Position numbers and translations under genes: made by a program
NCBI GenBank assembly: GCA_003151395.1
Contig: PLXJ01000039.1
Span: forward strand, 1 to 41,597
DNA from: Actinomycetota bacterium
GTDB taxonomy: Bacteria > Actinomycetota > Actinomycetes > Nanopelagicales > Nanopelagicaceae
Direction of reading: 5' to 3'
Length of the DNA: 41,597 bases
Shown here: piece after piece, positions 19,974 through 30,735 of the stretch
How the letters are laid out: each line of letters opens with the position of its first letter
Numbering within the stretch: the stretch's first letter is position 1
Notes under the pieces: generated by a model
Told to the model about the DNA's origin: nothing
Databases searched by the model: none
Seen by the model: only the letters and a program-made list of their open reading frames with translations

Positions 19974-21039
19974 GATGAGTGACTCTCTGAAATGCTGCAG
20001 GGAGAAAGAGTACGAGAACCGAACTAACCAGGTAGGCAACTCCGAGAACGGCGCTAAAGTGCCACCAAATAACACCAATTGGATTCAAATTGCTGATCAA
20101 CAATTCCCCAGCTGACAGATACGCGATCGCGCCGATAACAATGAAAAAACGAATTCCTTGACTGAGCGCGGCTCTTGTCATCCGAAAAAATGAACTCTCG
20201 GCGCGACGAATATAAAGAAAAACCAGTATGAAGAAGAGAACCCAAAAGGAGGTGACATAAATTAATTCTTTGTGAACTGAAGTTGGTAGCGCAGAAACAA
20301 AGGGAAGCGCTGGGACTTGTCCGATCTTTATTTGGGTACCGTTTATAACCGAGTGCGCGCCGAATGAAAATCCAATCCCAGTTATATACGAGAGTGCGGC
20401 TAATGCGAAGTTTGGTAGATATAAAATTTGGAGTGCGGCAAAGAGAATTCCACCTACAGCGCCTGGAGCGAGCACGATGGAAATACTGTGCGCAATCCTC
20501 CAATGCTCACCAAGCGCGATCGCAAACGCGAGGGAACCGATGCCAAGCGCGATCAAAAAGAGGTAACCCGCAAAATAAAAACTCCGATTTTTTATTTGGG
20601 TGAAATCACCGGTTGCGACAATTGCAATGACAAAAGTGAATATTGGCGTGAGATAAAGATTGGGTTCAACACCGTGATATCTGGATACCACAGCTACTAA
20701 CTCAGAAAGTAGGGAATACCAGAAGGCGTAGAACAACCTAGCTCCATTGAGTTTTGAAAAAGCAGTTTGGACCGTAGCGAGCCCACGACGAATTGCCCAC
20801 ATTGGATAAAGCACCGCGAGCAAAGGGAGAAATGTTAACTTTCCAACTGGCAGAGTAAATGGAATCAAATGCGCCCCAAGATATAACCATGCTGAAATGC
20901 GAATCGGATCAGTGGTACTTCCTGTCGTGCTTCCTGCGGTCGCCCAGCTAAAAAGTGCAATAAAGGCGAGCGGGAAGAGGGTTAACGCCACGCTTCGAAG
21001 GGCCTGTCTAAATGAGACCCCCAAAGCGCGAGCAATCAT
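19966..21039 (-). CDS. DUF6350 polytopic membrane protein (PerM-like)
   Basis: 357 aa, almost wholly hydrophobic, with around eight to ten predicted transmembrane segments (for example VALTLFPLAFIALFSWAT, LYLTPIFTFVIAIVAT, LIYVTSFWVLFFILVFLYI). No catalytic motif. Actinobacteria place a DUF6350 protein between sucD and purN; the mycobacterial one in this position, PerM, is linked to cell division and envelope stress. Orthology is inferred from position and topology. It begins 3 bp after the sucD stop. Confidence 0.75.
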   Translation of the reverse strand: MIARALGVSFRQALRSVALTLFPLAFIALFSWATAGSTTGSTTDPIRISAWLYLGAHLIPFTLPVGKLTFLPLLAVLYPMWAIRRGLATVQTAFSKLNGARLFYAFWYSLLSELVAVVSRYHGVEPNLYLTPIFTFVIAIVATGDFTQIKNRSFYFAGYLFLIALGIGSLAFAIALGEHWRIAHSISIVLAPGAVGGILFAALQILYLPNFALAALSYITGIGFSFGAHSVINGTQIKIGQVPALPFVSALPTSVHKELIYVTSFWVLFFILVFLYIRRAESSFFRMTRAALSQGIRFFIVIGAIAYLSAGELLISNLNPIGVIWWHFSAVLGVAYLVSSVLVLFLPAAFQRVTHRG

Positions 21040-21042
21040 TTA

Positions 21043-21924
21043 TTAGCCGTTAAGTATCGCGCGCATTAAATTCGCGGTCTCACTCGGAGTCTTGCCCACT
21101 TGTACCCCCGCGGCCTCCAGCGCCACTTTCTTTGCTTCAGCAGTACCAGAGGAACCCGAAACAATCGCACCAGCATGGCCCATCGTCTTGCCCTCTGGGG
21201 CGGTGAACCCAGCCACATAACCGACGACTGGCTTTGTCACATATGAAGCGATGAACGCCGCGGCGCGCTCTTCTGCATCTCCACCGATTTCACCGATCAT
21301 CACAATTGCGTCGGTATCTGGATCATCTTGAAAGGCTTTGAGACAATCTATATGTGTCGTTCCAATAATTGGGTCGCCACCGATACCGACGGCGGTACTA
21401 AACCCAATATCTCGCAACTCGTACATCATTTGGTAGGTCAACGTCCCTGACTTTGAAACAAGTCCGATCCGACCGGGACCGGTGATATCACCAGGAATAA
21501 TTCCAATATTCGAAAGCCCTGGGCTAATTAATCCTGGGCAATTAGGTCCCACGAGGCGAGTAGTTCCTTTTGCTACGGCGTGAGCATAGAAAGTCGCAGT
21601 ATCGTGGACTGGAATTCCCTCTGTAATAACGACTACAAGTGGTAGCGCTGCATCAATCGCATCCATCACAGCATCTTTAGCAAACTTTGGCGGGCCGAAT
21701 ACTACGGAAGCATTGGCCCCAGTTACTGCAACAGCTTCGGCAACGGTATTAAAGACCGGAAGGTTCCTACCTTCGATCTCTACAGTCTGTCCGCCCTTTC
21801 CAGGGGTAACTCCGCCGACAATATTGGTTCCGTACTTGAGCATTCGGCCGGTGTGCTTGGTTCCTTCAGAACCTGTCATTCCTTGGACCAGGAGTCGGGT
21901 CTCTTTATTAATGAAGATCGCCAT
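21043..21924 (-). CDS. sucD: Succinyl-CoA synthetase alpha subunit
   Basis: Carries the CoA-binding site and the phosphohistidine of succinyl-CoA synthetase. 293 aa. Seen: [17 protein letters not shown] near residue 13, [14 protein letters not shown] (CoA-binding turn), [24 protein letters not shown], and [13 protein letters not shown] near residue 244, whose His is the phosphorylated residue. It follows sucC directly, with its ATG one base after the sucC stop, giving equal production of the two subunits. Confidence 0.97.
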   Translation of the reverse strand: MAIFINKETRLLVQGMTGSEGTKHTGRMLKYGTNIVGGVTPGKGGQTVEIEGRNLPVFNTVAEAVAVTGANASVVFGPPKFAKDAVMDAIDAALPLVVVITEGIPVHDTATFYAHAVAKGTTRLVGPNCPGLISPGLSNIGIIPGDITGPGRIGLVSKSGTLTYQMMYELRDIGFSTAVGIGGDPIIGTTHIDCLKAFQDDPDTDAIVMIGEIGGDAEERAAAFIASYVTKPVVGYVAGFTAPEGKTMGHAGAIVSGSSGTAEAKKVALEAAGVQVGKTPSETANLMRAILNG

Positions 21925-23085
21925 TTACTTCGCCGCCAATTCTGCAGCTCTAGCAGCTGCCCCATCCATGGTGTCTAACTGTTGCACCAATGGGTGCGCC
22001 GCTTCATTCAAAATTCTGCGGCCTTCTAGAACATTGTTTCCATCTAATCTGACAACAATTGGTTTGGTTGCCTTATCTCCCAAAATTTCAAGAGCGTGAA
22101 CGATTCCATTCGCGACGGCGTCACACGCTGTGATTCCACCAAATACATTTACAAATACGCTACGAACATCGGAGTCGCCCAAAATAATCGACAGTCCGTT
22201 AGCCATTACCTCGGCAGATGCTCCGCCGCCAATATCCAAGAAATTGGCTGGTTTTACTCCATATTTTTCACCCGCGTAAGCAACCACATCCAACGTACTC
22301 ATCACAAGTCCGGCGCCGTTACCAATAATGCCGACCTCGCCATCTAGTTTTACGTAATTGAGGTTTTTAGCTTTTGCCGCGGCTTCAAGTGGATTTGCAG
22401 CAGCATGATCAACTAGAGCTTCGTGGTTTGGGTGGCGGAAATCAGCGCTGTCATCCAGCGTCACCTTGCCATCGAGGGCGATGATGCGTCCATCCTCAGT
22501 TTTCACGAGCGGATTGATCTCCATCAGGGTCGCATCTTCAGAAACAAATGCGGCCCACAGTTTGAGAAGCACATCTGCTACATCATTAACAACGCTTTCG
22601 GGGAACTGACCAGCCTTAACAATTTCGAGGGCTTTGTCGTGACTAATTCCCACATTTGGATCTATACCAACGCGGGCCAACTTTTCGGGCTGCGAGTGCG
22701 CAACTTCCTCGATTTCCATTCCACCCGCGACCGATGCCATGACGAGAAAATTTCGATTCGCGCGATCAAGCAATATCGCCATGTAGTACTCCTCGGCGAT
22801 CGGCGCCGCTTGCGCGATCATCACCTGATGCACGATATGTCCTTTGATATCCATTCCAAGAATGGCTTCCGCCTTAACTCGCGCATCTGCAGAATCGACA
22901 GCTAGCTTTACTCCGCCCGCCTTGCCGCGACCGCCAACTTTTACTTGCGCTTTAACGACAACTTTTCCACCCATCTTCGCAGCAGCTTGCTCGGCTTCAT
23001 CAGCAGTAGTTGCGACCGCGCCGGCGAGTACTGGAATGTCATGTGCTTCAAAGAGATCTCGAGCTTGATACTCAAAGAGATCCAC
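21925..23085 (-). CDS. sucC: Succinyl-CoA synthetase beta subunit
   Basis: Nucleotide- and succinate-binding subunit making ATP or GTP from succinyl-CoA. 386 aa, starting with GTG. The ATP-grasp domain shows [19 protein letters not shown] (N-terminus), [41 protein letters not shown] (given in parts: [17 protein letters not shown]) and the C-terminal ligase domain with [13 protein letters not shown] and [15 protein letters not shown]. It is the first gene of a nine-gene leftward operon running to icd. Confidence 0.97.
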   Translation of the reverse strand: MDLFEYQARDLFEAHDIPVLAGAVATTADEAEQAAAKMGGKVVVKAQVKVGGRGKAGGVKLAVDSADARVKAEAILGMDIKGHIVHQVMIAQAAPIAEEYYMAILLDRANRNFLVMASVAGGMEIEEVAHSQPEKLARVGIDPNVGISHDKALEIVKAGQFPESVVNDVADVLLKLWAAFVSEDATLMEINPLVKTEDGRIIALDGKVTLDDSADFRHPNHEALVDHAAANPLEAAAKAKNLNYVKLDGEVGIIGNGAGLVMSTLDVVAYAGEKYGVKPANFLDIGGGASAEVMANGLSIILGDSDVRSVFVNVFGGITACDAVANGIVHALEILGDKATKPIVVRLDGNNVLEGRRILNEAAHPLVQQLDTMDGAAARAAELAAK

Positions 23086-23104
23086 GCGCTACCCCGATCA
23101 TTAG

Positions 23105-23132
23105 AATGTAAGGAAGTGACTACAGGCGTAAA
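23105..23132 (-). promoter_or_regulatory. Candidate promoter of the sucC operon
   Basis: On the minus strand, TTTACG (23132-23127) and TACATT (23110-23105) are separated by 16 nt, in the only sizeable gap upstream of sucC. The remaining leader is about 20 nt before the GTG at 23085. Moderate match to vegetative consensus. Confidence 0.4.
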
Positions 23133-23154
23133 TCCTACTTGTCCTTATGCGCGG

Positions 23155-23187
23155 TATATAAAAAACCTCTTGCATGTGGCTCAGAGG
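23155..23187 (-). terminator. Likely intrinsic terminator of pcrA
   Basis: In the pcrA transcript CCTCT, which includes the last bases of the gene, pairs with AGAGG across a 12-nt loop, followed by six U and UAUAUA. It separates pcrA from the sucC operon that reads in the same direction. Confidence 0.55.
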
Positions 23188-25394
23188 CGCTCGACAGGGG
23201 CGTAGCGCAGCAATAGTCGCTTCTCCCCTAAACTTCCAAAATCGATCGTCGCTTCAGCGCGATCTCCCGCGCCGGCAACAGCAACCACCTTTCCCAACCC
23301 AAATGTGTCATGCGACACACGATCGCCAACTTCCAACACTATGGTTGCATCGACTTTCTTGCCTGTTGCACGTGGTGGTGGCCCAAAGGTTCGCGCAGCG
23401 GGGTTCCGAGATGTAGGAGAAGACGTCACCGCGTTCCAGGATATGACTCCCTCTGGGATCTCTGCCAAGAAACGCGAAGGTGGGTTGTGGGTAGGCGCAC
23501 CCCATGAAGAGCGATACTCAGATCGCGATAAATATAAACGCTTGCGAGCTCGCGTTAACCCAACATATGCCAGGCGACGTTCCTCTTCAATTTCAGCTCG
23601 GTCTCCCAAGGTCCGTGAATGCGGAAAAATTCCCTCTTCCATCCCGGTTAAAAATACTGTTGGAAATTCCAAACCTTTTGCGGTGTGAAGGGTCATCATC
23701 GTGACAACGCCCCCGTGATCTTCGCCATCTGGAATTTGATCAGAATCCGCAACAAGCGAGACATCCTCCAAGAAACCAGAGAGTGAGATCTCCTCTCCGA
23801 CATCAATTTCCGATTCTTCGTACTCGGCAGCTACCGAAACCAGCTCTTGCAAATTCTCAACTCTTCCTTCGTCTTGCGGATCACTGCTATTTGCAAGTTC
23901 GGCAAGCAAGCCACTCTGCTCCAAAACTGCTTGCGCGATAAGGGACGGCTTAGTATTTGCCTCGACCAAGGTTCGTAAAGTGTCTAGGAGATGGATGAAA
24001 TCATTGATAGCACTGAGTGAACGACTAGGAATTCCCACTGCATTTTTCGCGTCGGAGAGGGCACGCCAAAAAGAAATTCCCGATGTTTTAGCGTGAAGAT
24101 CAACCACATCTAGCGCCCGATCTCCGATTCCACGTTTGGGTGTGTTGATAATGCGACGAAGTGAAATTTCGTCTTCTGGATTAACAAGGACGCGCAGATA
24201 TCCCAAGAAATCCTTCACTTCTTTCCGTTCATAGAATCGCACCCCACCAACAACTTTGTATGGAATTGCTGAGCGAAGAAATGTCTCCTCAAATATTCGG
24301 GATTGAGCGTTGGTGCGATAGAAAATCGCGGTCTCTCCTGGATTGGAAGCGCCCGCATCTCGTAACCGCCTGATTTCCCCGACCACAAATTCTGCCTCGT
24401 CATGATCGCTCTCGGCCACATAGCCCGTGACTTCTTCACCCGCGCCTTCTTGCGACCACAAGTTCTTCGCTTTGCGCCCTTCGTTATTGGAAATTACGGC
24501 ATTGGCCGCGGTAAGAATATTTTGAGTAGAACGATAATTTTGTTCCAGTAGAACGGTTTTAGCTGTCGGATAGTCCTCTTCAAAGGCCAGAATATTTCGA
24601 ATATTTGCGCCACGAAATGCATAAATCGACTGATCCGCATCGCCAACAACACAGAGTTCGGCAAGTGGAAAGGGCTCTCCAGGGATTCCGACTAGTTCGC
24701 GTATTAAAATGTACTGGGCATGATTTGTATCTTGATATTCATCGACCAAAATCTGTCTAAATCTCGAACGATACCTCGCGCGCGCCTCCGGAAAACGTTG
24801 TAGCACCTCAACCGTTTTACCGATGAGGTCATCAAAATCCATCGCACTCGCGGCAGATAATCGCTTTTGATAAAGCGCAAAAATCTCTGCAACGATCTGT
24901 TCGAAATAATTAGTAGTCTGGTTTGCGTAATCCGCCGGACCTATCAACTCGTTTTTTGCCGCCGAAATAAGGCCTTGAATTGCCCGGGCTGCATATTGCT
25001 TTGAGTCCAAATTTAATTCGCGAATTATCACGGTCAATAAACGAAGGGTGTCACTGGAATCATAAATCGTGAAGGAATTTGAATAGCCTAAGCGAGAGGC
25101 TTCCTGACGAAGTATCCGAACGCAGGCTGAGTGAAAGGTGGATACCCACATAGCCCTGGCTCGCTCTCCCACGAGTTCGGCAACCCGCTCCTTCATCTCC
25201 GCTGCGGCCTTATTTGTGAAGGTAATTGCCAAAACTTCATATGGGGCCACTCCGCGTTCCCCTAGTAAATATGCGATACGTCTAGTCAATACCCGAGTTT
25301 TCCCTGACCCAGCTCCAGCAACGACCAGCAGTGGACTCCCTTGGTGAATTACAGCTGCACGCTGTTGTGGGTTCAGACCCTCCAGAAGAGACAT
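23181..25394 (-). CDS. pcrA: ATP-dependent DNA helicase PcrA/UvrD
   Basis: 3'-5' superfamily 1A helicase for repair and replication-conflict resolution. 737 aa from ATG 25394, the point where homologues start (LEGLNPQQRAAVIHQG); an in-frame extension to 25427 lacks support. Motifs in order: Q-motif LNPQQRAAV, Walker A AGAGSGKTRVLTRRI, Walker B DEYQDTNHAQY, motif III GDADQSIYAFRGA, motif IV EQNYRSTQNIL, motif V LHTAKGLEFPTVFLTGMEE, motif VI VGLTRARKRLYL. The C-terminus holds the Tudor-like RNA-polymerase-interacting segment VGDRVSHDTFGLGKVV. Divergent from a PIG-L deacetylase. Confidence 0.96.
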   Translation of the reverse strand: MSLLEGLNPQQRAAVIHQGSPLLVVAGAGSGKTRVLTRRIAYLLGERGVAPYEVLAITFTNKAAAEMKERVAELVGERARAMWVSTFHSACVRILRQEASRLGYSNSFTIYDSSDTLRLLTVIIRELNLDSKQYAARAIQGLISAAKNELIGPADYANQTTNYFEQIVAEIFALYQKRLSAASAMDFDDLIGKTVEVLQRFPEARARYRSRFRQILVDEYQDTNHAQYILIRELVGIPGEPFPLAELCVVGDADQSIYAFRGANIRNILAFEEDYPTAKTVLLEQNYRSTQNILTAANAVISNNEGRKAKNLWSQEGAGEEVTGYVAESDHDEAEFVVGEIRRLRDAGASNPGETAIFYRTNAQSRIFEETFLRSAIPYKVVGGVRFYERKEVKDFLGYLRVLVNPEDEISLRRIINTPKRGIGDRALDVVDLHAKTSGISFWRALSDAKNAVGIPSRSLSAINDFIHLLDTLRTLVEANTKPSLIAQAVLEQSGLLAELANSSDPQDEGRVENLQELVSVAAEYEESEIDVGEEISLSGFLEDVSLVADSDQIPDGEDHGGVVTMMTLHTAKGLEFPTVFLTGMEEGIFPHSRTLGDRAEIEEERRLAYVGLTRARKRLYLSRSEYRSSWGAPTHNPPSRFLAEIPEGVISWNAVTSSPTSRNPAARTFGPPPRATGKKVDATIVLEVGDRVSHDTFGLGKVVAVAGAGDRAEATIDFGSLGEKRLLLRYAPVERL

Positions 25395-25401
25395 GAACGG
25401 G

Positions 25402-25407
25402 AGTCTA
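25402..25407 (-). promoter_or_regulatory. -10 box of pcrA (leaderless start predicted)
   Basis: TAGACT on the minus strand ends 7 nt before the ATG at 25394, so the transcript should begin at the start codon. No ribosome binding site lies in front of that ATG. It supports 25394 as the start. Confidence 0.5.
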
Positions 25408-25456
25408 TCCGCCCAGCATCTCTCCATTGGGTCTCAAGTGGGAATGGCATTTAAAG

Positions 25457-25462
25457 TAGTAT
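25457..25462 (+). promoter_or_regulatory. -10 box of the PIG-L deacetylase gene (leaderless start predicted)
   Basis: TAGTAT ends 6 nt before ATG 25469; the expected start of transcription is the A of that ATG. The -35 region is weak. Confidence 0.55.
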
Positions 25463-25468
25463 TGCAAT

Positions 25469-26194
25469 ATGGAACTATTGCTTGATAGCGAAGTAGAACG
25501 CATCCTCGTTGTAACCGCCCACCCTGATGATCTCGACTTCGGTGCCGGGGGAACAATCGCCCAGTGGACAGCAAAAGGAATCGCTGTTTCATATTGCATC
25601 TGCACCAACGGTGATCAAGGCGGAGTTGACCCAAAAATTACGCGAGATGAGATGAAACAGATTCGCAGGAGAGAGCAGACCGAAGCCGGAAGAGTGCTTG
25701 GGGTTACTGACATTCATTTCTTGGATTATCGGGATGGATGGTTAGTTCCGACAATTGAGCTTCGCAAAGATATTGTGCGGGTAATTCGTAAGGTTCGGCC
25801 GCAACGCATGCTGATTCAGAGCCCAGAAAGAAATTGGAACCGTTTAGGTGCAAGCCACCCCGACCACCTTGCAGCCGGAGAGGCCGCGATTCAAGCGATT
25901 TATCCCGACTCTGGAAATCCATTCGCTTTTGAAGATTTGCTTCACGACGAACACCTAGAGCCATGGGAAATCAAAGAAGCCTGGGTAATGATGGCTGAAG
26001 GAAATGATCACCACGTTGATATCACCGATAGTTTTGCGCTCAAAATGCAAGCGCTTGCTGCGCACGCGAGCCAGACTTCACATGTTGCAGGCTTCGAGGA
26101 ACGTATCCGAGAATGGGGAACACGGAATGGTGCCTCCGTTGGGCTTACCGATGGACGACTCGCGGAGACCTTCAAAATCGTTTCGCTAAGGTGA
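25469..26194 (+). CDS. PIG-L/LmbE family deacetylase
   Basis: 241 aa zinc-dependent de-N-acetylase fold. Metal site VVTAHPDDLDFGAGG (His18, Asp20 and Asp21 region) and the second zinc motif SHPDHLAAGEAA are present, so the enzyme should be active. Actinobacterial members include MshB and Mca of mycothiol metabolism, but this protein is shorter than typical MshB and lacks a context gene that would fix the substrate. It could deacetylate or hydrolyse an amide on a GlcNAc-containing small molecule. It is divergent from pcrA and converges on the cyclophilin gene with an 11-bp gap. Confidence 0.88.
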   Translation: MELLLDSEVERILVVTAHPDDLDFGAGGTIAQWTAKGIAVSYCICTNGDQGGVDPKITRDEMKQIRRREQTEAGRVLGVTDIHFLDYRDGWLVPTIELRKDIVRVIRKVRPQRMLIQSPERNWNRLGASHPDHLAAGEAAIQAIYPDSGNPFAFEDLLHDEHLEPWEIKEAWVMMAEGNDHHVDITDSFALKMQALAAHASQTSHVAGFEERIREWGTRNGASVGLTDGRLAETFKIVSLR

Positions 26195-26205
26195 GCTAAC
26201 TTAAA

Positions 26206-26874
26206 TTATTTAACTGTCACCGAGGTAATTGCAATCGTCATTTTTGGCTTGCCATCTGAACCGCCGCCAAGAACTCCCGCGGCAGCGACCTTCTGAACAA
26301 TGTCAAGTCCCTTTGTTACAACACCCCAAATTGAATAGTTTGCTCCCAGCGTCGTATCTTTATACACTATAAAAAATTGACTGCCATTAGTATTTGGTCC
26401 GGAGTTAGCCATTGCTACTGTTCCAGCAGGATAGTTATCTGTACTTCCCTTGGGTAAGTTTTCATCCGGTGGCCCCCATGGAAGTCCGCCGTTGCCAGAT
26501 GCAGTTGGATCTCCACATTGAAGCACGTAAATCCCTGACGTCGTTATCCGATGACATAACGAATTATCAAAGTATCCCGACTTTGCGAGTACGGTCATAC
26601 CTATTACCGTCAACGGAGCTTTATGGCCGAACGCCTTAAATACAATCTGACCACAATTGGTATTAAGAGTAAATGTGCGATCGACCTGCGCAGCCTTGGC
26701 ATCGGGTGTAGGAACAGGCATTGGATTATGAGCTACCGCATTCGTTGGTGCACACGTCAAAGTTGATTTTGTTTTAGCTGCAAAACTTGAATCGGAAAAT
26801 ACAATCGCAGAAAGCCCGAAAGCAAAAATAGCAACTGCAGCGAGCTCTGCAATGAGCTTCTTGTTGCGCTTCAC
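26206..26874 (-). CDS. Exported cyclophilin-type peptidyl-prolyl isomerase
   Basis: 222 aa. N-terminal basic stretch and hydrophobic segment (KRNKKLIAELAAVAIFAFGL) act as signal peptide or membrane anchor, followed by a Pro-rich linker and the cyclophilin fold. Active-site features LCHRITTSGIYVLQCGDPTA (conserved HR, then Q-x-GDP) and ANSGPNTNGSQFFIVYKDT are present. The start is taken as GTG 26874: GGGAG at 26880-26884 is well placed for it and it clears the guaA stop. The in-frame ATG at 26886 would overlap guaA by 10 bp. Likely an extracytoplasmic folding factor; the sequence shows no link with GMP synthesis. Confidence 0.88.
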   Translation of the reverse strand: MKRNKKLIAELAAVAIFAFGLSAIVFSDSSFAAKTKSTLTCAPTNAVAHNPMPVPTPDAKAAQVDRTFTLNTNCGQIVFKAFGHKAPLTVIGMTVLAKSGYFDNSLCHRITTSGIYVLQCGDPTASGNGGLPWGPPDENLPKGSTDNYPAGTVAMANSGPNTNGSQFFIVYKDTTLGANYSIWGVVTKGLDIVQKVAAAGVLGGGSDGKPKMTIAITSVTVK

Positions 26875-26876
26875 TT

Positions 26877-28427
26877 TTACTCCCATTCAATAGTTCCAGG
26901 TGGCTTGCTCGTTATATCGAGCGTCACGCGGTTTACTTCTCTCACTTCATTTGTAATTCGAGTTGAAATTCTTTCCAACACGTCGTACGGCAACCGACTC
27001 CAGTCTGCAGTCATTGCATCTTCACTCGATACTGGTCGTAGAACAATGGGATGACCATATGTTCGTCCATCTCCTTGCACACCGACACTTCGGACATCTG
27101 CAAGAAGTACAACTGGACATTGCCAGATCTCGCGATCAAGACCCGCTAATTTTAACTCTTCGCGCGCAATAAAATCGGCTAAACGGAGAATGCTAAGACG
27201 ATTCTCAGTAACTTCACCGATGATGCGAATTGCCAAGCCGGGACCTGGGAAGGGTTGCCGCCAAACAATTTCGGCGGGAAGTCCAAGTTCAATGCCGACT
27301 TCGCGTACCTCATCTTTAAATAAGGTGCGCAATGGTTCAATGAGAGTGAACTGAAGATCATCTGGTAATCCGCCTACATTGTGGTGAGATTTAATATTTG
27401 CAGTTCCAGTACCACCACCAGATTCAACTACATCAGGGTAGAGCGTTCCTTGAACCAAGAAATCCACGCTTTCATGCGATGATATTTCTCTCGCCGCTGA
27501 TTCAAAGGCACGAATAAATTCCGCTCCAATAATTTTTCGTTTGGATTCGGGATCGGTCACTCCAGCAAGAGCTTTCATAAATGTTTCGCGGGCATCCACA
27601 ATTTTCAAATCAACGCCGGTTGCCGCAACAAAATCTTGCTCAACTTGTTGTGCTTCACCCTGCCGAAGTAATCCATGATCAACAAAGACGCACGTTAATT
27701 GAGATCCGATCGCTTTTTGAACGATTGCTGCGGCTACTGCCGAATCAACGCCACCGGAAAGTCCACAGATCACGTGCTTGCTTCCGACCAGGGATTGAAT
27801 CTTGGCGACTTCTGTCGCAACAATATTCTCACTCGTCCAGGTCGGATTACATCCCACTATATCTATCAACCAACGCCTCAAAATTTCCTGGCCATTTTCG
27901 GAGTGCAAAACCTCCGGATGGAATTGAACGCCTGCCAACTTGGCATCTCCGTTTTCAAAGGCCACGATCGGTGTATCCGCTGTTCGAGCAGTTGCAACAA
28001 AGCCCGCAGGCACTTGAGTAACAGAGTCACCATGACTCATCCAGACTCGTGACTGAGATTCCAACCCGGTGAGTAATTTGGAATTATTATCATGACTCAT
28101 CGAAGTGCGTCCGAATTCTGATTTTCCAGTCTGCGTGACGATGCCACCGAGCGCTGCCGCCATTGCCTGAAACCCATAACAAATTCCAAAAGTTGGAATG
28201 TTATATTTAAAAATTTCAGGATCGAGCGTAGGAGCCCCCACTTCATAAACACTTGAAGGTCCACCACTTAAAATTATCGCTGTTGGTTTTTTCGCCATCA
28301 TTTCAGCGACCGACATCGTTGATGGAACGATCTCTGAATAGACGTTCGCTTGGCGAACTCGACGAGCAATCAGTTGCGCGTATTGGGCTCCGAAGTCGAC
28401 AACGAGTACGAGATCAGGCACGATCAA
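26877..28427 (-). CDS. guaA: GMP synthase (glutamine-hydrolysing)
   Basis: Aminates XMP to GMP. 516 aa. The N-terminal class I glutamine amidotransferase shows [16 protein letters not shown] (residue 7 on), nucleophile Cys in [10 protein letters not shown], and [10 protein letters not shown] for the His-Glu pair. The ATP pyrophosphatase domain has [15 protein letters not shown], and the dimerisation domain ends PPGTIEWE. The start overlaps the guaB3 end by 14 bp. With guaB3 and guaB it forms a leftward GMP-branch cluster using IMP from PurH. Confidence 0.97.
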   Translation of the reverse strand: MIVPDLVLVVDFGAQYAQLIARRVRQANVYSEIVPSTMSVAEMMAKKPTAIILSGGPSSVYEVGAPTLDPEIFKYNIPTFGICYGFQAMAAALGGIVTQTGKSEFGRTSMSHDNNSKLLTGLESQSRVWMSHGDSVTQVPAGFVATARTADTPIVAFENGDAKLAGVQFHPEVLHSENGQEILRRWLIDIVGCNPTWTSENIVATEVAKIQSLVGSKHVICGLSGGVDSAVAAAIVQKAIGSQLTCVFVDHGLLRQGEAQQVEQDFVAATGVDLKIVDARETFMKALAGVTDPESKRKIIGAEFIRAFESAAREISSHESVDFLVQGTLYPDVVESGGGTGTANIKSHHNVGGLPDDLQFTLIEPLRTLFKDEVREVGIELGLPAEIVWRQPFPGPGLAIRIIGEVTENRLSILRLADFIAREELKLAGLDREIWQCPVVLLADVRSVGVQGDGRTYGHPIVLRPVSSEDAMTADWSRLPYDVLERISTRITNEVREVNRVTLDITSKPPGTIEWE

Positions 28428-29526
28428 TAACGACTTCTACCCGCTGGAATTCTTTGAGATCGGAATATCCGGATGTTGCCATTCCGCGACGCAGCGCGCC
28501 AAACAAGTTCATCGAACCATCTGCGGTGTGGGAAGGGCCGGTAAGAATTTCCTTTAACGTGCCCACTGTTCCAACGTGGACTCTGTCACCTCGTGGAAGT
28601 ACCGAGTGGTGTGCCTCCGAGCCCCAATGCCAACCTTTGCCAGGTGCTTCGACCGCACGGGCAAGCGGACTTCCCATCATGACGGCGTCCGCACCACAAG
28701 CAATTGCTTTAGCAATATCACCGCTACGACCTACCGATCCATCTGCGATTACGTGGACATAACGACCACCAGATTCATCCATATAGTCTCGGCGAGCTGA
28801 GGCAACTTCGGCAACTGCAGAGGCCATGGGAACCGCGATTCCAAGGACGGTACGCGTTGTGTGCGCCGCTCCGCCACCAAATCCAACCAATACTCCGGCC
28901 GCTCCGGCCCGCATCAAATGAAGCGCACCTATTGCAGTTGCGCACCCGCCGACGATAACCGGTACATCAAGTTCGTAGATAAATTTCTTTAAATTGAGTG
29001 GTTCGGTCTTTGAAGAGACATGTTCTGCGCTTACCGTCGTTCCCCGAATAACAAAGAGGTCCACTCCTGCCTTTACGACCACCTCATGAAGCTCTGCTGT
29101 TCTTTGTGGTGACAAGGCGGCAGCAACCGTTACTCCCGAGGCGCGAATTTCAGCGATCCTCGCTTTAATGAGTTCTGGTTGAATCGGAGCTGCGTACAAC
29201 TCCTGCATCCGAGCAATCGCCTGCTCCTGCGGAAGTGAAGCGATTTCTCCGAGTTGAATTCGTGGATCTGCGTGACGCGTCCACAGTCCTTCTAGATTGA
29301 GTACCCCTACCCCACCGAGTTTTCCAATCGCAATAGCGGTTTCGGGAGATACCACCGAATCCATGGGGGCAGCGAGCATTGGTAATTCAAATTTATAGGC
29401 ATCAATCTGCCATTGAATCGATACCTCTTCCGGATCGCGTGTGCGTCGATTCGGAACGATCGCAATATCGTCAAAAGAATAAGCGATATGCGCGCGCTTT
29501 CCAGGACCGATCTCAATTTCGTTCAT
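28414..29526 (-). CDS. guaB3: GuaB3-family IMP dehydrogenase-related protein
   Basis: 370 aa TIM-barrel protein of the IMPDH/GMPR superfamily, without CBS domains, as is usual for GuaB3. The N-terminus [20 protein letters not shown] and the segment [18 protein letters not shown] are diagnostic of the actinobacterial family that accompanies GuaB. In the active-site loop aligned with the neighbouring GuaB (GPGSICTTR) it reads GGGAAHTTR, so the catalytic Cys is replaced by His222. It therefore probably is not a normal IMP dehydrogenase; a regulatory or different catalytic role is possible. The gene sits between guaA (14-bp overlap) and guaB (40-bp gap). Confidence 0.88.
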   Translation of the reverse strand: MNEIEIGPGKRAHIAYSFDDIAIVPNRRTRDPEEVSIQWQIDAYKFELPMLAAPMDSVVSPETAIAIGKLGGVGVLNLEGLWTRHADPRIQLGEIASLPQEQAIARMQELYAAPIQPELIKARIAEIRASGVTVAAALSPQRTAELHEVVVKAGVDLFVIRGTTVSAEHVSSKTEPLNLKKFIYELDVPVIVGGCATAIGALHLMRAGAAGVLVGFGGGAAHTTRTVLGIAVPMASAVAEVASARRDYMDESGGRYVHVIADGSVGRSGDIAKAIACGADAVMMGSPLARAVEAPGKGWHWGSEAHHSVLPRGDRVHVGTVGTLKEILTGPSHTADGSMNLFGALRRGMATSGYSDLKEFQRVEVVIDRA

Positions 29527-29566
29527 TGCGATTTCTCATCTCTTTCTTTGGCCGGTTTTCCATGGC

Positions 29567-30718
<1,152 letters not shown>

Positions 30719-30735
30719 TCAAAATGAAAGTAGTC

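Noticed and set aside
23086-23180. Search of the larger gaps for tRNA or small RNA genes (also 31690-31832 and 34162-34320)
   Set aside because: No cloverleaf, CCA end or T-loop sequence could be found; contents are explained by promoters, operators and terminators.
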